Positions 44,933 through 57,417 of a DNA stretch of 64,000 nucleotides are shown here, piece by piece. The stretch comes from Crotalaria pallida (lineage: Eukaryota; Streptophyta; Magnoliopsida; Fabales; Fabaceae), in NCBI GenBank assembly GCA_037953625.1, contig CM075652.1, forward strand, positions 59,575,501 to 59,639,500, given 5' to 3'. The notes below the pieces were generated by a model. It was not told where the DNA came from. It saw only the letters and a list, made by a program, of their open reading frames with translations, and did not search any database. Position 1 is the stretch's first letter. Each line of letters opens with the position of its first letter. A program made the position numbers and the translations under genes.

Positions 44933-47295
44933 ATGAGTGCTAATTGGTTTAGGAAGTGGGGTGGGGTTGCTTGTTTTAGTAATAGTGGTGAAGATGATGA
45001 CTCCTCCTCTTCATCATTTTCCTCCTCTGTGGATATGCATGCGTATGAGATGGCTGAGGAGGCATATCCTGTTGAGGTATACTACCCTCAGGATTTGGCC
45101 GAGAAGAGGGAAGGAATAAGGAAGTATGTGATGGCCGAGGTTTTGGCTGGGAAAGAGAAAGCCGATTTTGAAAGGATTGAGAAGGGGGAAAAAAGGAGAA
45201 GGTTATGGGGCAGTGGGGTGAGGGTTGAGGATGGGAGATGTTCCCCACTCGGCACAACTGCTAGGGGTTTTAAGGGGGGATTTCTTTACGTGACCTGCAT
45301 GTTTAGCACCGAGCTCCCCTCTTCTTCCTCAGGTAAAATGGCTCCCCGCAAGGTTGTGGTAAATCCGGAAGCGTACCCTGCGCCTCCCGATGCTGCCTTG
45401 TACAACTGAGATGACCACTGAAGACAGAGTGAACAGTGTGCGACAATTTCTGCTTCTGTGTCCTGGGGACGAGCCCGGAACGTCTTACCGAGTTGTTCCT
45501 TGTGGCGAGAACGACCGTATATGCTCTCAGGTTCTGAACGGGTTAGCGTTCTACATGTAAGAAGACCTGGTGACGACCCTGGGGGTGCGAATTTCGTTCA
45601 GTGAATTGGAGACTCGGGTCTTGCAATTTATGGGAATCCCTCCCTCGCAGTTGCTCCCGAATGGCTGGGCATTCGTTCGAGCCTTCCAAAGATATTGCCG
45701 AGCAAAGAATCTCACTTGCACACTCTAATACTTTTTGTTTCTTTTTCATCCTTCCGTGACCATCAAGGAGGCTGGCAGGTCGGGAAGATTGTGGGTGTCC
45801 ATTAACAGCCGACATCACTATGCCCTCTTCATGAAGTTTTCGGATTTGTGGAAAAGATTCAAAACTAGATTCTTCACGTATGAATATATTGGGATCGGTG
45901 AACCATGGTTTCGTAACGAGAATGGGCCGAAATTCCCGTTGACATGGACAGAGGGGTTTTATCGGCGCTACGCTTCGAGTTCTCGGCAGTTCATTCCAGA
46001 TATCGCCACACTTACGGCCGAAGAGAAATCGACTACGGAGCACTTCTACATGGAACTGCGTAGCCATAATTTTGTGCAGTTTGAAATTCGTCGGATCATG
46101 AACAGTGCCGACGAACTCGTGTCTGGCGAAATTGGTATATATATATACATTTTTTTGCAGTTAACTTTGTCTTTCTTAGATGCTTAATTGCCCTTTTTCT
46201 ATTTGCAGACGCCTATTGGACCAAGATTGCCAATAATCCAGACGAGGCCGAAGTTGAAAGCCGACGTACGCGTCCGAGGCCAAGGCTCCTTCCAGCAGCC
46301 AGTGATTCTTCCCGATCGGAGGATACCTCACACGATCAGGAAGATATGACAGGGGGTTCTCGTTCCGATCAACTGATCGCACTTGCTCGCCTTAAGAGGT
46401 AAAGGGGGGAACAAGCCCCCAGCAGCTACTGTTTCACCGACTGCGCCGGCCTCCGATGCAGTACGGGCTCCGACTGTTCGGGATGCTTCCCCTCAAGCCG
46501 AGGGACTGATGACCGGCGTTTCTTCTACTCTGGGGGTGACTGTGGCGCTTTTCTCTCAAGAGACTGCAGGAGGGTCGGCGTTAGAAGCCGATCGAGTTAT
46601 TGTTTTCTCGGATCCCTCCCCGAGAAGAAATTTTGGCGACATGTCGGCAAAAGACTGGAGGAGGATGACAGAAGAGATGTCGGAATTTATGAAGTTCTTA
46701 TCTGTCAACAGGACCGAAGCTGAGGTCGTTTACTCCTCAACGGCGAGGAAGCGGCGATCAGATTCCGATCGCAAAAATGAAAAACTGAAAGAGGAGCTTG
46801 GAAGGGCCAGAGCCGATCTGGAAAGGGTTCAGAAAAAGGCTCAAGATCTGACGAAGAAGTAGGAGGAGGCCAAGCTCAAAGCTGATCAAAAGGTGGATGA
46901 ACTTTCCCATGCCAAGGAGGCTGTGCGCAAGGCCAAGGCGGACGGCGAAGCCGAGGGGAAGAAAGACCGAGATTTGCTAAAACGGAGGGCTTTTCAACCC
47001 CTTAAGCATAAGGTGGCGGCGAAGAGGGCGACATTTAATTTGGAGAACTTGACGGACGGCATCTTCCGCAACGCCGTCGAACAAATTCAATTTTTGAACC
47101 CCGAATCTTCGGTTGCAAGTGGTGGGGGCCAATCCTGTATACGGGGTTGAAGAGGGCCGGTTGATCGAATGTTCAAACGACAATGCCGAAGTCGACCTCT
47201 CTCCTCAGGAGCTTCCCGATCCCCTTGCGGAGACGAAGGAGGTAGAATTCGATCTCCAGAAGGTCGTACTTTCGGATGTTGAGGATCAACCGTAA
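44933..47295 (+). pseudogene. Antisense gene of element II, left copy (Transposase_28-like)
   Basis: Starts MSANWFRKWGGVACF, then an acidic Ser-rich part and VEVYYPQDLAEKREGIRKYVM. A central domain reads VLNGLAFYM, LGVRISFSELETRVLQF, SQLLPNGWAFVRAFQRYC and FSDLWKRFKTRFFTY, which matches the plant 'putative gypsy type transposon' family (PF04195). A long coiled coil (LKEELGRARADLERVQKKAQDL) and an acidic tail follow. An intron at 46135-46208 splits an Asp codon (E-I-D-AYWT). Stops at 45558 and 45726, a 31-base loss near 45410 relative to the right copy, and stops near 46400 and 46860 make it a pseudogene. It is antisense to the pol of the same arm. Function unknown. Confidence 0.75.
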
Positions 47296-47929
47296 GCCCC
47301 TTATGCTGGGCAGCTTTTGATGATCTCGTTTCATGTTTTTGTATAACATTTTTAGTTTTTGTCCAACTTTTGAATTTCCTTGTTGAACTTGTATAACAGT
47401 ACTTCTTTTTTCTTTAACGAGAGTCTTTTGTTGGTGTTGACTCTTTGCATGTTTTACTTTCTGTGTATAGAGTCGAAGTGTTGTTTATTGTCTTCTTGTT
47501 TTCCAAAGGTTTATCTGTGTAATGCGTTAGGATAACTCGGACCATTCACCTGAGAGAAGGTGCGGTCGTCGTCCCCCAACTACATTAGGAACCCGTGGGG
47601 TGGTCCTGTAGAGTTGGGTGCTCCACGTACCTTAGGAAAATTTATAAGCATGCCTATGAAAAAAGGTGTTGTGTATAAATCGCACAGTCCCATTTAGGTG
47701 GCTAGTCTAAGATGGGAAGGCATGTATTCCCACGTATAAGATAAAGTTGAGATTGATAATGGCAAGTTGTACTATTAATCTGTGAAAAATTGTTAGTACA
47801 TTTGCATTTTGGAGGAATTGAAAATTACGAGAAAGGAAATAACTGGAAATTAAAACAAAAAAGTTCTTTAAACATGACAAGAAATAAAGAAGTGGTGTTG
47901 GTTTCTGATTGATTTGTTGCTGATTGACT
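47296..47929. other. Convergent spacer, left arm
   Basis: Between the 3' ends of the antisense gene and inverted pol. Non-coding and T-rich; mirrored at 56797-57417. Confidence 0.7.
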
Positions 47930-50900
47930 CTAACTGAAGTAAGTTTTGAGCTTTGCTGCATTCCAGCTGTTGTTGAGTTCGGCCCCGCCGAGGGTTTCCA
48001 GTTTATAGGCTCTAGAGCCTGTTTTGGAGATGACCCTGTACGAACCTTCCCAGTTCCGAGCGAATTTTCCATCACAGGCGTTCTTTAGGCCGATGTCGTC
48101 TATGCGCAGGACAAGGTCGCCGACTTCAAAAGATCTCGGGTTCACTGACTTGTTGTATTGTTTGGCCTGTCTTTCTTTCGCCTTTCGCTCTCTGGCCGAG
48201 GCTGCATCTCGGATCTCCTCGCTCAAAATGAGCTCTTCCTTCAATAACATATCATTTGTTTCCTCTGGTCTCTTTCTCATGCCGAAAGTTGGAATTTTTC
48301 GCTCAATCGGGATCACGGCATCACATCCATAGGTGAGCCAGAAAGGGGTTTCTCCTATCGAGGTTTGTACGGTCATTCTCAACGACGAGAGGACCTCTAG
48401 AAGTAACTTGGCCCAAGCTCCTTTTGCTTCTAACAGTCTTTTCTTCAGTCCCTCAATTACAGCTTTGTTGGCGGATTCGACCTGCCCGTTGGTCTGAGAG
48501 TGTTCAACCGAGGAGAAGTGATCGGAGATGTGGAGGTCTTCGGACATAGTTTGGAAAGTGCTTGCGGTGAACTGGGTACCATTGTCGGTGATGATTGAGT
48601 GGGGGACACCGAAATGAGAAACAACATTCTTCACAAAAAAAATTCTGGATCCTTGCTGAAGTGATCTTGGCCAGTGCTTCGGCCTCTATCCATTTAGTGA
48701 AGTAATCCACGACAACGACCATGAACTTGAGCTGACTAGGCGCTGTTGGAAATTGTCCTATGATGTCCATGCCCCACTGGTAGAAAGGCCATGGTGAGGC
48801 TAATGAGTGCAGTTCCTCTGGGGGTCTGTGGAATAAGTCACTGTAATGTTGGCATTGTGTGCACTTGCGAACGTGATCGATGGAGTCGGCCAATAGTACC
48901 CAGCTCTGAGAATCTTTCTTGCTAATGACTTTCCCCCCATGTGGTGGCTAGCAATGCCACCATGGACCTCGTTCACAACCTTCTGGGCCTCTTCCGAGTT
49001 CAAGCAACGCAGTAGCGGTGAAGCAATGCCTCTCCTGTACAAAATGTTTTCAATTACCACATAGTGATTTGCTTTCTTGATCAACTTTTTAGCCTGTGTC
49101 TGGTCTGCTGGGAGGGTGCCATGTTGTAAAAAGGATCTGATTGGGGACATCCAGTCTGGTGATAGTGAGATGGCCAAGACGACGCTAGGCCCTGGGATCA
49201 CTACTTGAATGACACTCTTATTGTTTCCAGCCCCTTTTGTGCTTGCCAACTTTGAGAGAATGTCAACTCTTGCATTGGAGCATCTCGGGATGTGAAAGAT
49301 CGAGAACCGGGAAAACCCCATTGCTAAGGCTTTGACCCTTTCAAGATACTTCTGAAGAATGTGTTCCTTTCCTTAGTACTCGCCTGAAACCTGTGAAACG
49401 ACCAACTGTGAGTCACTGAGTACCTGAACTTCCTCTGCTCCTAACTCTTTTGCCATCCGGAGACCTGTGAGCACGACCTCATATTCGGCTTGGTTGTTTG
49501 AGGTGGTGAACTCAAACTTGAGGGAGTACTCGATGCTGACACCTTCAGTGTTTTCCAAAATTACCCCGGCTCCGGCCCCTTTCTTGTTACTGGAGTCGTC
49601 CACATATATTACCCAGGAGGCCGAATTCGAGCTACAGAGGGGTTCGGTGAACTCAAAAACAAAGTCTGCTAGGGCCTGTGACTTAATCGCCCTTCTCGGC
49701 TCGAAGGAGATATCGAACTCGGAGAGTTCAACTGACCATGCCATCATTCTTTCAGCCAAGTCTGGTTTCTGCAAAATCTGTCTGATGGGCTGAGCTGTTC
49801 TTACTACAATTAGGTGACTCTGAAAATATTGTCGGAATCATCTAGCTGGTAGGACCAGACAGAAGGCACACTTTTCGATTTTTGAGTATCTGAGCTCAGA
49901 CCCCTACAAAGCTTGGCTGATGAAGTAGATCGGGAGTTCAGCTCTGGATTCCTCCCTTATCAACACTGAACTGATGGTCAGTTCGCCAACCAAGAGATAT
50001 AAAAAGAGAGTTTCCCCCCTGAGGGCTGGAGAGGACCGGGGGGGGGGGGGAGGAGAGGTATTCCTTCAACGCTGAGAAAGCAGTTTCACATTTTTCATCC
50101 CACTTGCATTCAGTATTCTTTTTGAGAAGTTGGTACCAAGGGAGGGCCTTCTTCGCGGCCTGAGGGAGGAAACGGGAGAGTGCGGCCATTCGGCCGGCTA
50201 ACTGCTGAACTCCCTTCATATCTATCGGGCTCTTCATCTCGAGGATGGCCCTACACTTATCCCGGTTGGCCTCAATTCCGCGCTCGGTCAGCATAAAACC
50301 GAGGAAAGCCCCCGCAGGAACCCCAAAGGTACACTTTTCTGGATTTAGCCTCATGTTGTGCATTCTTACTCGACCCAACACTGTATCAAGATATATGACA
50401 TGATTCTCTTTTAGCTTGATTTTTGTGATCATATCATCTATGTAAACCTCCATGATTGTGCCGATGACCCCCTCGAAAACCCTGTTCATCATTCTTCGGT
50501 ATGTAGCGTTAGCGTTCTTTAAGCCGAAAGGCATGACCGTGTAACACTATGTCGCCTTTTCGGTAATAAAGGTTGTTTTCTCTTGGTCGGAGGGGTACAT
50601 CGGTATCTGGTTGTAGCCCGAGTAGGCATCCGTGAAAGAGAGAAGTTGGTAACCCGCCAAGTTGTCTACCAGCTGGTCGATAATCGGCAACGGATACTGG
50701 TCCTTTGGGCAAGCTTTGTTCAGGTCAGAGTAGTCGACGCACATGCGCCACTTACCATTTGATTTCTTAACCAGCACTGTGTTCGACAACCACTCAGCAT
50801 AACAGACCTCCCTGATGAATCCGGCCTCCAACAACTCGGTGACTTTTTCTTGAATCGCCTTGGACTTCTCGGCCCCGACTCGGCGCTTTTTCTACGCCAC

Positions 50901-51580
50901 TGGTTTGGCTTTGGGATCAACGCTGAGCTTGTGACAGATGAAATTCGGGTCGATCCCGGGCATGTCAGCCGAAGTCCAAGCAAACAAATCTTTGTTTCTT
51001 TGGAGCTGTTCGATGACCTCGGCACGAATCTGAGGTGGGAGGTCGGAACCGATTTTCACCATTCGCGACACGTCCGTTGGGTCAATGAGGACAGACTCCC
51101 ACTCTCCCTGGGGCAGGGGCCTGAGATCATCCTGATCGGCTCTAACATCTAATTCGGCTAGGAGGACCCCGCCCTTGGCCATTGGTGTTCTGGGCAGCTT
51201 TTCTTCTTTTACCTTTTTTACCTTGCCGAGGCTGGCATTGTAGCACAGACGTGCTTTTTCCTGTTCGGCTTTCACTGTTACAACCATGTCGCCCGACCCT
51301 ACAAATTTCATGGCGAGGTGGACATTGGACACGACAGCTCCGAAGGCTTGGAGGCAAGTCCTCCCCAGAATGGCGTTGTAGGCCGAAGGGCAATCTACTA
51401 CCAGGAATTTGATGATTTCTGTTCTTGCGGAAGGCTGATCTCCCAAGGTCATCGGCAGTTTAATGACGCCGAGGGGTTGGATCGCATCTCCAGTGAAACT
51501 GATTAGGTTGCCCTAGAATTGTCTCAGGTCTTCCTTACGCAACTTCATTCTTGAGAAAGCATGGAGAAAAAGGATGTCGG
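47930..51580 (-). pseudogene. Pol of element II, left (inverted) copy
   Basis: Minus-strand order: end of protease with LVVDCPSAYNAILGRTCLQ (51452 onward), RT (KSNGKWRMCVDYSDLNKACP, LLSFTDAYSGYNQI, PFGLKNANATY, EVYIDDMITK near 50445), RNase H, archaeal-type RNase H (WVIYVDDSSNKKGAG, NNQAEYE, LSDSQLVV), an integrase zinc module (VHGGIASHHMGGKSLARK), and the core (WGMDIIGQFPTA, ITDNGTQF, NGQVESANKAV), ending NSWNAAKLKTYF at 47930. Breaks include a stop in RT near 50555 (TAC to TAG), a 13-G run near 50040 and a frame change in integrase near 48640. The protease active site and all of gag are missing: the copy ends at the palindrome centre. Confidence 0.85.
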
Positions 51581-51590
51581 ATCACACAAG
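51570..51590. other. Centre junction of the palindrome
   Basis: Left-arm homology (AGGATGTCGG, the inverse of CCGACATCCT at 53281) stops at 51580, and gag-loop sequence begins at 51581. No LTR, primer site or polypurine tract is found here. Confidence 0.85.
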
Positions 51591-52986
51591 AAAACAAAAA
51601 CTCTCACCACCAGGAACGCGCTCGACGCCTGGACACGCGCTCTCAGCTTGTAGAAAACACCACCGAACAACACCACCGCCACAGGGAGAAGGGGCACTCT
51701 GTTGGCCCCTTCCACCGTTCTCGTCACACGAACACGTCGTCACGACATCGTGAGGTCGAGATTCTGTCCATGATGAGACAACAGATAAGGATTATGGAAC
51801 AACAAGGCCAAGCCATAGCTGATTTGCAACACAGAACCATGGAGCGTTTCGCTGAACGAGCACCAACAGTGGCTCCAGCGCACAAAGAACCTCCACAGCA
51901 ACACCCAACCTTTGAAACCCAAAGAGCCGAAACCAACTTCTTACCCCCACCCCCACCACTTGACGACTACCAAGAACCCGAACAAGGACACTCACACCCT
52001 GGCCACCCTTTCACCCCCTACATCATGTCTTTTGAAACCCCCCAAGGTTATCTCGGACCTAGTAACATCCCAAGGTACAACGGTCTCACCGACCCAAATG
52101 ACCACATCCTCTCTTTTGAAGGAGCCATGAACTTTTATGGAGGAGGTGATAGGATGAAATGCCGAGCATTCTCCATGACTCTCCAAGCCCTAGTTTTGCG
52201 CTGGTACTCCTCACAGCCGCGCAACTCCATCAACTCGTGGGCCGAGATGAAACGAGTTTTCCTCAACAAGTACACCGCCAGTTATATTCAGCCCAAGTTG
52301 GACCACACTCTGGCCACGGTGACACAAAAACCTGAGGAATCCCTAAGGGACTACCTCACTCGTTTCCACCACGAGTCGAGCTCCATCTCGAACTTGAAAC
52401 TAGGCGTAGCCGTCCTACTTTTTACCCAAGGACTAGGCCCCAGAGACTTCCGCAACTCTCTTATCGGGAAACCACCCCGTGATATGGCCGAGCTACGCCG
52501 ACGTTCGAACAAGTTCATCAATCTGGAAGAGTTCGACAAAGGTCAGTCAAGTAGAATGGCCCGGAATCAAGGTGATTTCGTACGGGAGGACTGCCGACCT
52601 GCCCGAGGTCGTCCAAGGAAGGATGAACGAGAAGATCGCCGACCACCACCTTGCAAGTATGACTTCTACACCCCACTGTCCACCCCGAGATCACAGATTT
52701 GGAAAGAAACTATGCAGACTGAGTCCACAGGCGACCATACTTAAGAAACCAGAAGAACGTGAACAGGTCTAGGTATTGTGACTTTCATGAGGGATACGAC
52801 CACACCACCGATCAGTGCACTTGTCTCCGAGACATCATAGAGGAGATGATCCGCGAAGGCAAGCTTCAGAGGTACTTGAGGGAGGCACTTGAGAAAAGGC
52901 CGAGAAGGAGGTCTCAAAGCCCCGACAAGGGAAAAAGGAGGAGAGACCCTACTCCTGAAAAAGAGCCGAAAACCAGCCGTAGGTAA
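51581..52986 (+). pseudogene. gag: Gag of element II (loop, single copy)
   Basis: An open frame from 51551 includes ~10 codons read from antisense arm sequence, so the true N-terminus is probably missing. A basic Arg/His-rich part, a coiled coil (MMRQQIRIMEQQGQAI) and a Pro-rich stretch come first. Then the capsid region follows: IPRYNGLTDPNDHILSFEGA, WYSSQPRNSINSWAEMKRVF, ESLRDYLTRFHHES. After breaks near 52640-52745 the frame ends with a knuckle-like CDFHEGYDHTTDQC and a basic tail (RPRRRSQSPDKGKRRRD), stop at 52984. It is the only gag for both arms. Confidence 0.82.
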
Positions 52987-52997
52987 ACATCATCACT

Positions 52998-54540
52998 GTG
53001 GACAAGTTAGACAAGTCACCTAAGAACCTTAGGGTCCAGACAATCTCGGGAGGATTTGCAGGAGGTGGCGAACACAGATCCGAAAGGAAAAGGTATGCGA
53101 ACCAAGTTTTAGTTGTCCATCACCGTCCCATACAAAAGAGGCCTTCTCGGAATATCCTCATCAATTTTACCGACCATGACATGGAGGGAGTCATCCCTGA
53201 GCACAATGACCCAATGGTAATCTCTGCCATGATCAGCAACTTCGATGTCGCCCGAGTTTTCGTCGACCACGGAAGCTCGGCCGACATCCTTTTTCTCCAT
53301 GCTTTCTCAAGAATGAAGTTGCGTCAGGAAAACCTGGAATAATTCGAGGGCAACCTAATCAGTTTCACTAGAGATGCGATCCAACCCCTCGGCGTCATTA
53401 AATTGACGATGACCTTGGGAGATCAGCCTTCCGCAAGAACAGAAATCATCAAATTCATGGTAGTAGATTGCCCTTCGGCCTACAACGCCATTCTGGGAAG
53501 GACTTGCCTCCAAGCCTTCGGAGCTGTCATGTCCACTGTCCACCTCGCCATGAAATTTGTAGGGTCGGGCGACAAGGTTGTAACAGTGAAAGCCGAACAG
53601 GAAAAAGTACGTCTGTGCTACAATGCCAGCCTCGACAAGGTAAAAAAGGTAAAAGAAGAAAAGCTGCCCAAAACACCAATGGCTAAGGGTGGGGTCCTCC
53701 TAGCCGAATTAGATGTTAGAGCCGAGAAGGATAATCTCAGGCCCCTGTCCCAGGGAGAGTGGGAGTCCGTCCTCCCACCTCAGATTCGTGCCAAGGTCAT
53801 CAAACTGCTCTATAGAAGCAAAGATTTGTTTGCCTGGACTTCAGCCGACATGTCCGGGATCGACCTGAATTTCATCTGTCACAAGCTCAGCGTCGATCCC
53901 AAAGCAAAACCAGTAGAGCAGAAAAAGCGCAGAGTCGGGGCCAAGAAGTCCAAGGCGATTCAAGAAAAAGTCACCGAGCTGTTGGAGGCCGGATTCATCA
54001 GGGAGGTCTGTTATGCTGAGTGGTTGTCGAACACAGTGCTGGTTAAGAAATCAAATGGTAAGTGGCGCATGTGCGTCAACTACTCTGACCTAAACAAAGC
54101 TTGCTCAAAGGACCAGTATCTGTTGCCGATAATCGACCAACTGGTAGACAACTCGGCGGGTTACCAACTTCTCTCTTTCACGGATGCCTACACGGGCTAC
54201 AACCAGATACCGATGTACTCCTCCGACCAAGATAAAACAGCCTTTATTACCGAAAAGGCGACATACTGTTACACGTCATGCCTTTCAGCTTAAAGAATGC
54301 TGGTGCTACATACCAGGGAATGATGAACAGGGTTTTCGAGGGGGTCATCGGCACAATCATGGAGGTTTACATAGATGATATGATCACAAAAAGCAAGCTA
54401 AAAGAGAATCATGTCAGAGATCTTGATACAGTGTTAGGCCGAGTAAGAATGCACAACATGAGGCTAAATCCAGAAAGTGTACCTTTGGGGTTCCTGCGGG
54501 GGCTTTCCTCGGTTTTATGCTGACCGAGCGCGAAATTGAT
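52998..54540 (+). pseudogene. Protease and RT of element II, right copy
   Basis: Protease active site VARVFVDHGSSADILF near 53250-53295 (D-x-G-S), a stop at 53340, then VVDCPSAYNAILGRTCLQ. RT motifs: KSNGKWRMCVNYSDLNKAC, LLSFTDAYTGYNQI, then a one-base loss near 54270, PFSLKNAGATY (G to S change) and EVYIDDMITKS near 54365. Another shift occurs near 54480 (after LNPE). The breaks differ from those in the left copy at most sites, so they arose after duplication. Confidence 0.83.
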
Positions 54541-56796
54541 GCCAAACCGGATAAGTGTAGGGTCATCCTCGAGATGAAAAGCCCGACAGATATGAAGGGA
54601 GTTCAGCAGTTAGCCGGCCGAATGGCCGCACTCTCCCGTTTCCTCCCTCAACCCGCGAAGGAAGCCCTCCCTTGGTACCAACTTCTCTAAAAGAATACTG
54701 AAATCAAATGGGATGAAAAATGTGAAACTGCTTTCTCAGCGTTGAAGGAATCCCTCTCCTCCCCACCGGTCCTCTCCAGCCCTCAGGGGGGGAAACTCTC
54801 TTTTTATATCTCTCGGTTGGCAAGCTGTCCTGCAGGGGCCTGAGCTCAGATACTCAAAAATCGAAAAGTTTGCCTTCTGTCTAGTCCTAGAAGTAGACGG
54901 CTCTAACAGTATTTTCAGAGTCACCCTATTGTAGCAAGAACAGCTCAGCTCAGCCCATCAAACAGATTTTGCAGAAACCCGACTTGGCCGGAAGAATGAT
55001 GGCATGGTCAGTTGAACTCTTCGAGTTCGATATCTCCTTCGAGCCGAGAAGGGCGATTCAGTCACAAGCCCTAGCAGACTTTGTTTCCGAGTTCACCGAA
55101 CCCCTCGGTAACTCGAAGTCGGCCTCCTGGGTAATATATGTGGATGGCTCCAGTAACAAGAAAGGGGCCGAAGCCGGGGTAATTTTAGAAAACACTGAAG
55201 GTGTCAGCATCGAGTACTCCCTCAAGTTTGAGTTCAACACCGCAAACAACCAAGCCGAATATGAGATCGTGCTCCAGGTCTCCGGATGGCAAAAGAGTTA
55301 GGAGCAGAGGAAGTTCAGGTACTCAGTGACTCCAGTTGGTCGTTTCACAGGTTTCAGGCGAGTACTAAGGAAAGGAACACATTCTTCAGAAGTATCTTGA
55401 AAGGGTCAAAGCCTTAGCAATGGGGTTTTCCCGGTTCTCGATCTTTCACATCCCGAGATGCTCCAATGCAAGAGTCGACATTCTCTCAAAGTTGGCAAGC
55501 ACAAAAGGGGCTGGAAACAATAAGAGTGTCATTCAAGTAGTGATCCCAGGGCCTAGCGTCGTCTTGGCCATCTCACTATCACCAGATTGGATGTCCCCAA
55601 TCAGATCCTTTTTACAACATGGCACCCTCCTAGCAGACCAGACACAGGCTAAAAAGTTGATCAAGAAAGCAACTCACTATGTGGTAATTGAAAACATTTT
55701 GTACAGGAGAGGCATTGCTTCACCGCTACTGCGTTGCTTGAACTCGGAAGAGGCCCAGAAGGTTGTGAATGAGGTCCATGGTGGCATTGCTAGCCACCAC
55801 ATGGGGGGAAAGTCATTAGCAAGAAAGATTCTCAGAGCTGGGTACTATTGGCCAACTCCATCGATCACGTTCGCAAGTGCACACAATGCCAACATTACAG
55901 TGACTTATTCCACAGACCCCCAGAGGAACTGAACTCATTAGCCTCACCATGGCCTTTCTACCAGTGGGGCATGGACATTATAGGACAATTTCCAACAGCG
56001 ACTGGCCAGCTCAAGTTCGTGGTAGTTGTCGTGGATTACTTCACTAAATGGATAGAGGCCGAAGCACTGGCCAATATCACTTCAGCAAGGATCCAGATGT
56101 TTTTTGTGAAGGATGTTGTTTCTCATTTCGGTGTCCCCCACTCACTCATCACCGACAATGGTACCCACTTCACTGCAAGAACTTTCCAAACTCTGGCCGA
56201 AGACCTCCACATCTCCCTTCACTTCTCCTTGGTTGAACACCCTATGACCAACGGGTAGGCCGAATCCGCCAACAAAGCTGTAATTTAGGGACTGAAGAAA
56301 AGACTGTTAGAAGCAAAAGGAGCTTGGGCCGAGTTACATCCTGAGGTCCTCTAGTCGTTGATTGAGAACGACCGTACAGACCTCAACAAGAGAAACCCCT
56401 TTCAAGCTCACCTATGGATGTGATGTCGTGATCCCGATTGAGCGAAAAATTCCAACTTTCCGCATGAGAGAGACCAGAGAAAACAAACGATATGTTACTG
56501 AAGGAAGAGCTGTTTTGAGCGAGGAGATCCGAGATGCAGCCTCGGCCAGAGAACGAAAGGCGAAAAAAAGACAGGCCAAACAATACAACAAGTCAGTGAA
56601 CCCGAGATCTTTTGAAGTCGGCGACCTTGTCTTGCGCAGAGCCGATATCGGCCTGAAGAACGCCCGTGATGGGAAATTTGCTCGGAACTAGGAAGGGTCG
56701 TACAGGTCATCTCCAAAACAGGCTCTAGAGACCCTCGGCGGGGCCGAACTCAACAACAGCTGGAATGCAGCAAAGCTCAAAACTTACTTCAGTTAG
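54541..56796 (+). pseudogene. RNases H and integrase of element II, right copy
   Basis: Degenerate Ty3-type RNase H (54560-55080), archaeal-type RNase H (WVIYVDGSSNKKGAEAGVIL, NNQAEYE, broken near 55290, and PRCSNARVDILSKLA), an integrase zinc module (VHGGIASHHMGGKSLARK, GYYWP), and a core with D (WGMDIIGQ), D (ITDNGTHF) and E (AESANKAV). Stops near 56258 and 56287 and shifts near 55855 and 56350 break it. It ends NSWNAAKLKTYFS with TAG at 56794. Confidence 0.82.
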
Positions 56797-57417
56797 AGTC
56801 AATCAGCAATCAACACCACTTCTTTATTTCTTGTCATGTTTAAAGAACTTTTTAGTTTTAATTTCCAGTTATTTCCTTTCTCGTAATTTTCAATTCCTCC
56901 AAAATGCAAATGTACTAACAAATTTTCACAAATTAATAGTACAACTTGTCGTTATCAATCTGAACTTTATCTTATACATGCGAAAAGTACATGCCTTACC
57001 ATCTTAGACTAGCCACCTAAATGGGACTATGCGATTTATACATAGCACCTTTTTTCAGAGGCACGCTTATAAATTTTCCTAAGGTACAAGGAGCACCCAA
57101 CTCTACCGGACTACCCCACGGGTTCCTAATACAGTTGGGGGACGACGACCACACCTTGGCTCAGGTGAATGGTCCGAGTTCTCCTAACGCATTACACAGA
57201 TAAACTTTTGGAAAACAAGAAGACAATAAACAGCACTTGACTCTATACACAGAAAGTAAAACATGCAACGAGTGAACACCAACAAAAGACTCGCATTAAA
57301 GAAAAAAGATGTACTGTTATACAAGTTCAACAAGGAAATTCAAAAATTGGACAAAAACTAAAAACGTTATACAAAAACATGAAACGAGATCATCAAAAGC
57401 TGCCCAGCACAAGGGAC
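56797..57417. other. Convergent spacer, right arm
   Basis: Mirror of 47296-47929; A-rich on this strand, non-coding. Confidence 0.7.

Noticed and set aside
51551..51580. ATG at 51551 as the true gag start of element II
   Set aside because: These codons come from antisense protease sequence of the left arm, beyond the palindrome junction, so the start is fortuitous.
47300..57300. Two independent element insertions in opposite orientation
   Set aside because: No LTR, primer site or duplication lies between them, and the homology break at 51580/53281 is inside the protease gene.
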